From Mytilus californianus (Eukaryota > Mollusca > Bivalvia > Mytilida > Mytilidae): a stretch of DNA of 64,000 nucleotides. The first letter of the stretch is position 1. The number at the start of each line of letters is the position of its first letter. The translations under genes were made by a program, and so were the position numbers. The notes beneath the pieces were generated by a model. That model had not been told where the DNA came from, did no database searches, and saw nothing but the letters and a program-made list of their open reading frames with translations. Location: the NCBI RefSeq assembly GCF_021869535.1, contig NW_026262690.1, positions 61,636,995-61,700,994 of the forward strand, in the 5' to 3' direction. This document shows positions 60,845 through 64,000 of the stretch, piece after piece.

Positions 60845-62540
60845 TTGTAAATACTAGGTTTATAAGTGGTCTGCATGTGTTAGGAGTCGCGTGCAACGTA
60901 CTCGAATTAAAAACACTTATATTTGAAATCCAAACCAGTTTGCCTATGGGATTTTTTAAATGTAAAGGGACAGAAATATATTTTTTTTTCAGGTTTTTTT
61001 TCGGTCAATTAGTCATGATGACCCATCATGAAATTGACCTTGACCTCTCCCCCTTCCCCCAAGCATGCCTGCCGTCATGTCCGATATTGGTATAAGACAG
61101 AAAAAATCAAACTCCTGAATATACGATACCCTAGTATTCGTTTTGTTATATACATGTCGTGTGCTCGACTCCACAGGAGCCTGATGAGTTTGTTCTGTAA
61201 ACTTGTAAGCCAATTTATATGACATATATACGAGTTTGCTATAATGTTTACTGGTATGCAGAACAACCTCGGCTTACCCTAGTTTTCGGCTCGAAGAACC
61301 ATACAGGACATAAATGTGACGGTTTTATGAAATAGACTGATTACAGTTTTTTAAGATGATATAAATGTTAATTATTCACAATACTCACATGTTTGCAATT
61401 GTTGAAATCCGTATGTCAAAATGTGAACTAACTGTGTTAGCAGGTATTTCAGAAATGACAAGTGAAATTAAATCAGTTATCTAAATTCAACCGGAATTTG
61501 CAAATGAAAAGACATTTTAATTTTAATTTTTCAATTGAATAAATCCTGTACAAATTTTGACGAAAACACATCCGTATATGTATAAAAGCATTTACCTATT
61601 AAATTACTATTTAAAGGGAGTGAATATTAATTATTTGACATTTGCAAAATAGAATGTAAACATGGTCTCTCCTTTTTATATCACCGTGTATTAATTAAGT
61701 AAAGCTCCATAGAAAATACAAAAGATATAGTTTTGTACCAGTCAATTTGACGTTCCTTGAGTTCTAGTCAGAGGTCAAAAACACAGGAACTCGCCTTTTT
61801 GTTAGCGGATATATATTTATATATTTTAGTTATAATCATTGTAATTTTATGAAATAGTTTCGACACGATGTGAAGCTTTTTCGCTCGTTCCCTGCGCTCG
61901 CCGAAAAGGTTCACATTGTAGCTCTTGGCTGATATTTTGTACATATCCTTTGAGGTGGCATGCAAGTTCATGATAGTCTTGGAGTATTTTGTGTATTTAG
62001 ACCTAGATTTTAGTACCTATAAAAATAGAGATTGTGTCATTAAAGCTGGACATTTAAACCTTGCCAATTATCTTTAATATCCTTAATAGCAGATGGCTTC
62101 AATAACTGATAGCTGATGTTAACTTTTTAACCTCTTTATAATGCCTAGTTTATGAAAGGTTTTGTTGATTTGTTTTGCCTTGCGCTGATTATGCCTCTTC
62201 TAGAACGTTTTTCCTTTTTTTGTATTTACTTCTGTCACTGACTAAGCCCGTAGTTGAATTCACAAAAGTTAAACTAGACAAACCTGCCACAAGATGAATG
62301 TCTGGCTAAAGTCGGGAACCAAACACATTAGTGGAATATTTGTTTCGTTTTTTTTCCCGACGACAGATTTAAGTGTTCGGACCAGTACATATAAGAATCA
62401 TGCAAAATGTGATTCATGGGTGGAAAGCCTACAAACTTTTTTTTTTAATCTTATTTAGGATATAAAATCATGTTGAAATTCATATACTTAGTTTAGTTTT
62501 TTATTTGGACCTTTACCATGTGAAATATAAAATTCTAAAA
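60845..62540. other. No recognised gene
   Basis: Mixed sequence, no exon-like frame with borders. AT-rich after 61.3 kb. Confidence 0.4.
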
Positions 62541-62554
62541 TTCTATAGAATGCT

Positions 62555-62658
62555 TTGCTCATTGTTGAAAGCTGAAAGGTGACCTATAGTTGTTAATTTA
62601 TGTGTCATTTTGGTCTCTTGTGAAGAGTTGTCTCATTGGCAATCATACCACATCTTAT
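62555..62658 (+). repeat. Interspersed repeat, GACCTATAGTTGTTAATTT family
   Basis: GTGACCTATAGTTGTTAATT, TGTCATTTTGGTCTC, AGTTGTCTCATTGGCAATC and ATACCACATCTT in the usual order. Confidence 0.75.
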
Positions 62659-62934
62659 TTATAGAGTTACAAAACTTATTTTTTCGGGGAGATAACTTTA
62701 ATAATATCGTATACAATCTATTGTAAAATGTATGCCAATGATCTGTTCTGGTTAGGCAATAAATGGAAAATATTACTTATTCCTTTCATCTTCACCGATA
62801 TTGCAAATGCTTGATAAAATTATACATTTGTAGCCTTTCATGAAGTGTATCACAAAATTCGGATTTTGCATGATTATTATAAGGACTTCTCCCTTTTCCT
62901 CGAATGTGACTCCTAACGAATTATACTTATCACC

Positions 62935-63320
62935 GGGTTTGTACTAACATGAGCAACACGACGGGTGACACATGTGGAGCAGGATCTGCTTATCCTTCCG
63001 GAGCACCAGAGATCACCCCCAGTTTTTGGTGGGGTTCGTGTTGCTCAGTCGATCTTTTAGTTTTCTATGTTGTGTTTTGTGTACTGTTGTTTATCTGTCA
63101 TTTTCTTTTTAGCAATGTCGTTGTCAGTTTATTTTCGACTTATGAGTTTGAATGTCCCTTTGGTATCCTTCGACTCTCTTAAGAATTTTCATCTTTTATT
63201 TGTCACTTTTCGAGATCATCTACTTTTTTTAAAAGCTGAATTAATATTACGACCACTTGCTCACTTCTGAAAACCAGGATGGAGGTTTATCTAAAATGAT
63301 CTTATTTGGTTGTTGGGTGG
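62935..63320 (+). repeat. Interspersed repeat with GTTCGTGTTGCTCAGTC
   Basis: ATGAGCAACACGACGGGTG, GGAGCAGGATCTGCTTATCC, GAGCACCAGAGATCACCCC, GGTTCGTGTTGCTCAGTC, then TTTAGTTTTCTATGTTGTG and GTTTATTTTCGACTTATGAG. I recall this as a very common Mytilus repeat, often in transcripts. The 77-codon frame (62949) comes with it and is not host protein evidence. Confidence 0.65.
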
Positions 63321-63761
63321 CTGTTTCATTGACATTTATGTTCTACATTTCATGCAATACCTCTTGTTCATTCGTTTAATGTTAATATAAAATAAAACCC
63401 TGTTGGCTGATGGATATATTGATACAAAGATGTTGGATAAATTCAGATTTCAGTTAACATTGTGCAGAGAACTTAAGTTTTACAGGATTTGTGTCTGTAT
63501 ATATACTAGTATACAATAATTACAATATGCACAATGTATATTTGTTAAGCATATATAAAAAATATTAATTACAAAAGTACTTATTGCATTAAATGTAAGT
63601 ATGGTAAGTAGAAATATCTGTAAACGGAAGTTTATACGCACACATAATCACTGGAATAATGGTCCTATGGTCTGAAGAATTTTACACTCGTTAAAGGTTT
63701 TGCATATATACATGAGTGTGTAGTAGCATAAAACACTTGATTAGTCAGCGTTTCTCCGTTA

Positions 63762-63932
63762 TTATTTAAACTTCTTAGCTATTTTTCCACCTTTGTCCCT
63801 CACTTTAAATCCTATCACGCCTCCTATAACTAATCCAGCTAAGAATGATAATGTCGCTATCCAAAATATTGCTTTTCCTTTAGCTTCTACCTCTAGTCCA
63901 TGCTTCCCGAATTCAATATCCAAGTCAGACAT
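63762..63932 (-). CDS. Small single-pass membrane protein, 56 residues, unknown
   Basis: ATG at 63932 follows an acceptor (TTGTATACAG then AAATG), so the 5' UTR is probably spliced and upstream exons lie beyond the window. The chain begins MSDLDIEFGKHGLEVEAKGK (acidic), then one hydrophobic helix (about residues 21-42, AIFWIATLSFLAGLVIG and GVIGF) with Gly-xxx-Gly spacing, then a basic tail (RDKGGKIAKKFK). The negative N-side and Lys-rich C-side suggest an N-out/C-cytosol or mitochondrial inner membrane helix. I do not recognise the family. It is transcribed in the same direction as the RhoGEF gene, 9-20 kb upstream of that gene's possible starts. Confidence 0.65.
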   Translation of the reverse strand: MSDLDIEFGKHGLEVEAKGKAIFWIATLSFLAGLVIGGVIGFKVRDKGGKIAKKFK

Positions 63933-64000
63933 TTCTGTATACAAGATGAATCTAATGTAAATGGAGATCGATTTGTTTACAAACACAACAAACGGAAATA

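Noticed and set aside
60646..61095. Several overlapping frames including a 172-codon one
   Set aside because: They run through the inverted repeat at 60601-60844, giving mirrored peptides; no domain is recognisable.
62949..63182. 77-codon frame with hydrophobic C-half
   Set aside because: The sequence is a common interspersed mussel repeat, so an open frame is not evidence of a host protein.

Overview
The window is a piece of an animal nuclear genome, most likely a marine bivalve close to Mytilus. The DNA is strongly AT-rich, genes are split by long introns with GT-AG borders, and many interspersed repeats are of kinds I recall from mussel sequence. These include the tandem family with the core word AATGAGGTCAAGGTCAG, the family with GGTATGATTGCCAATGAG, a GGCGGATTTAG-type MITE and a tRNA-derived SINE. 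No bacterial-type operon, rRNA or CRISPR is present. The species call is recognition from memory, not a database result.

One large gene dominates the window. On the minus strand I can join 15 coding exons from 43783 down to 12750 with every splice phase matching. They give a protein of 1187 residues: an N-terminal coiled-coil, a DH (RhoGEF) domain with no PH domain after it, then a long disordered Ser/Pro/acidic tail. The layout and local sequence fit the ARHGEF33 family of Rho guanine nucleotide exchange factors. The gene appears to have alternative N-terminal exons (43.8 kb and 47.1 kb, both phase-compatible with exon 2) and alternative C-termini (spliced exon at 12.75-12.96 kb, or read-through to a stop at 17258). 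At the right edge, also on the minus strand, is the terminal coding exon of a 56-residue single-pass membrane protein (63762-63932) that I cannot name.

The rest is transposon-derived or shows nothing recognisable. From left to right: 1-3.3 kb AT-rich with one SINE relic; 3.4-4.4 kb tandem-repeat element A; 4.55-5.87 kb pearl/helentron-like element 1; 6.8 kb MITE; 7-12 kb mostly featureless with two interspersed repeats; 12.04-12.64 kb a three-unit repeat; 12.75-43.8 kb the RhoGEF gene. Its introns hold pearl-like elements 2 and 3, foldback elements, a 44-bp minisatellite, a 1.54-kb hAT-like element with an exact 8-bp target duplication, and an inverted copy of element A carrying a nested insertion. 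From 48 to 63.7 kb lie a GC-richer RTE-like fragment, a broken non-LTR retrotransposon with nested insertions, SINEs, foldbacks, a 38-bp minisatellite, a 2.8-kb PIF/Harbinger transposon with TTA target duplication and a decayed transposase, and mussel interspersed repeats.

The most notable points are: partial duplications of RhoGEF exon 3 (four decayed copies) and exon 11 (one copy) in the flanking introns; three [S/T]xIP motifs, a PPxY motif and a PDZ-ligand-like end in the RhoGEF tail; and several transposons whose ends and target duplications can be fixed to the base.
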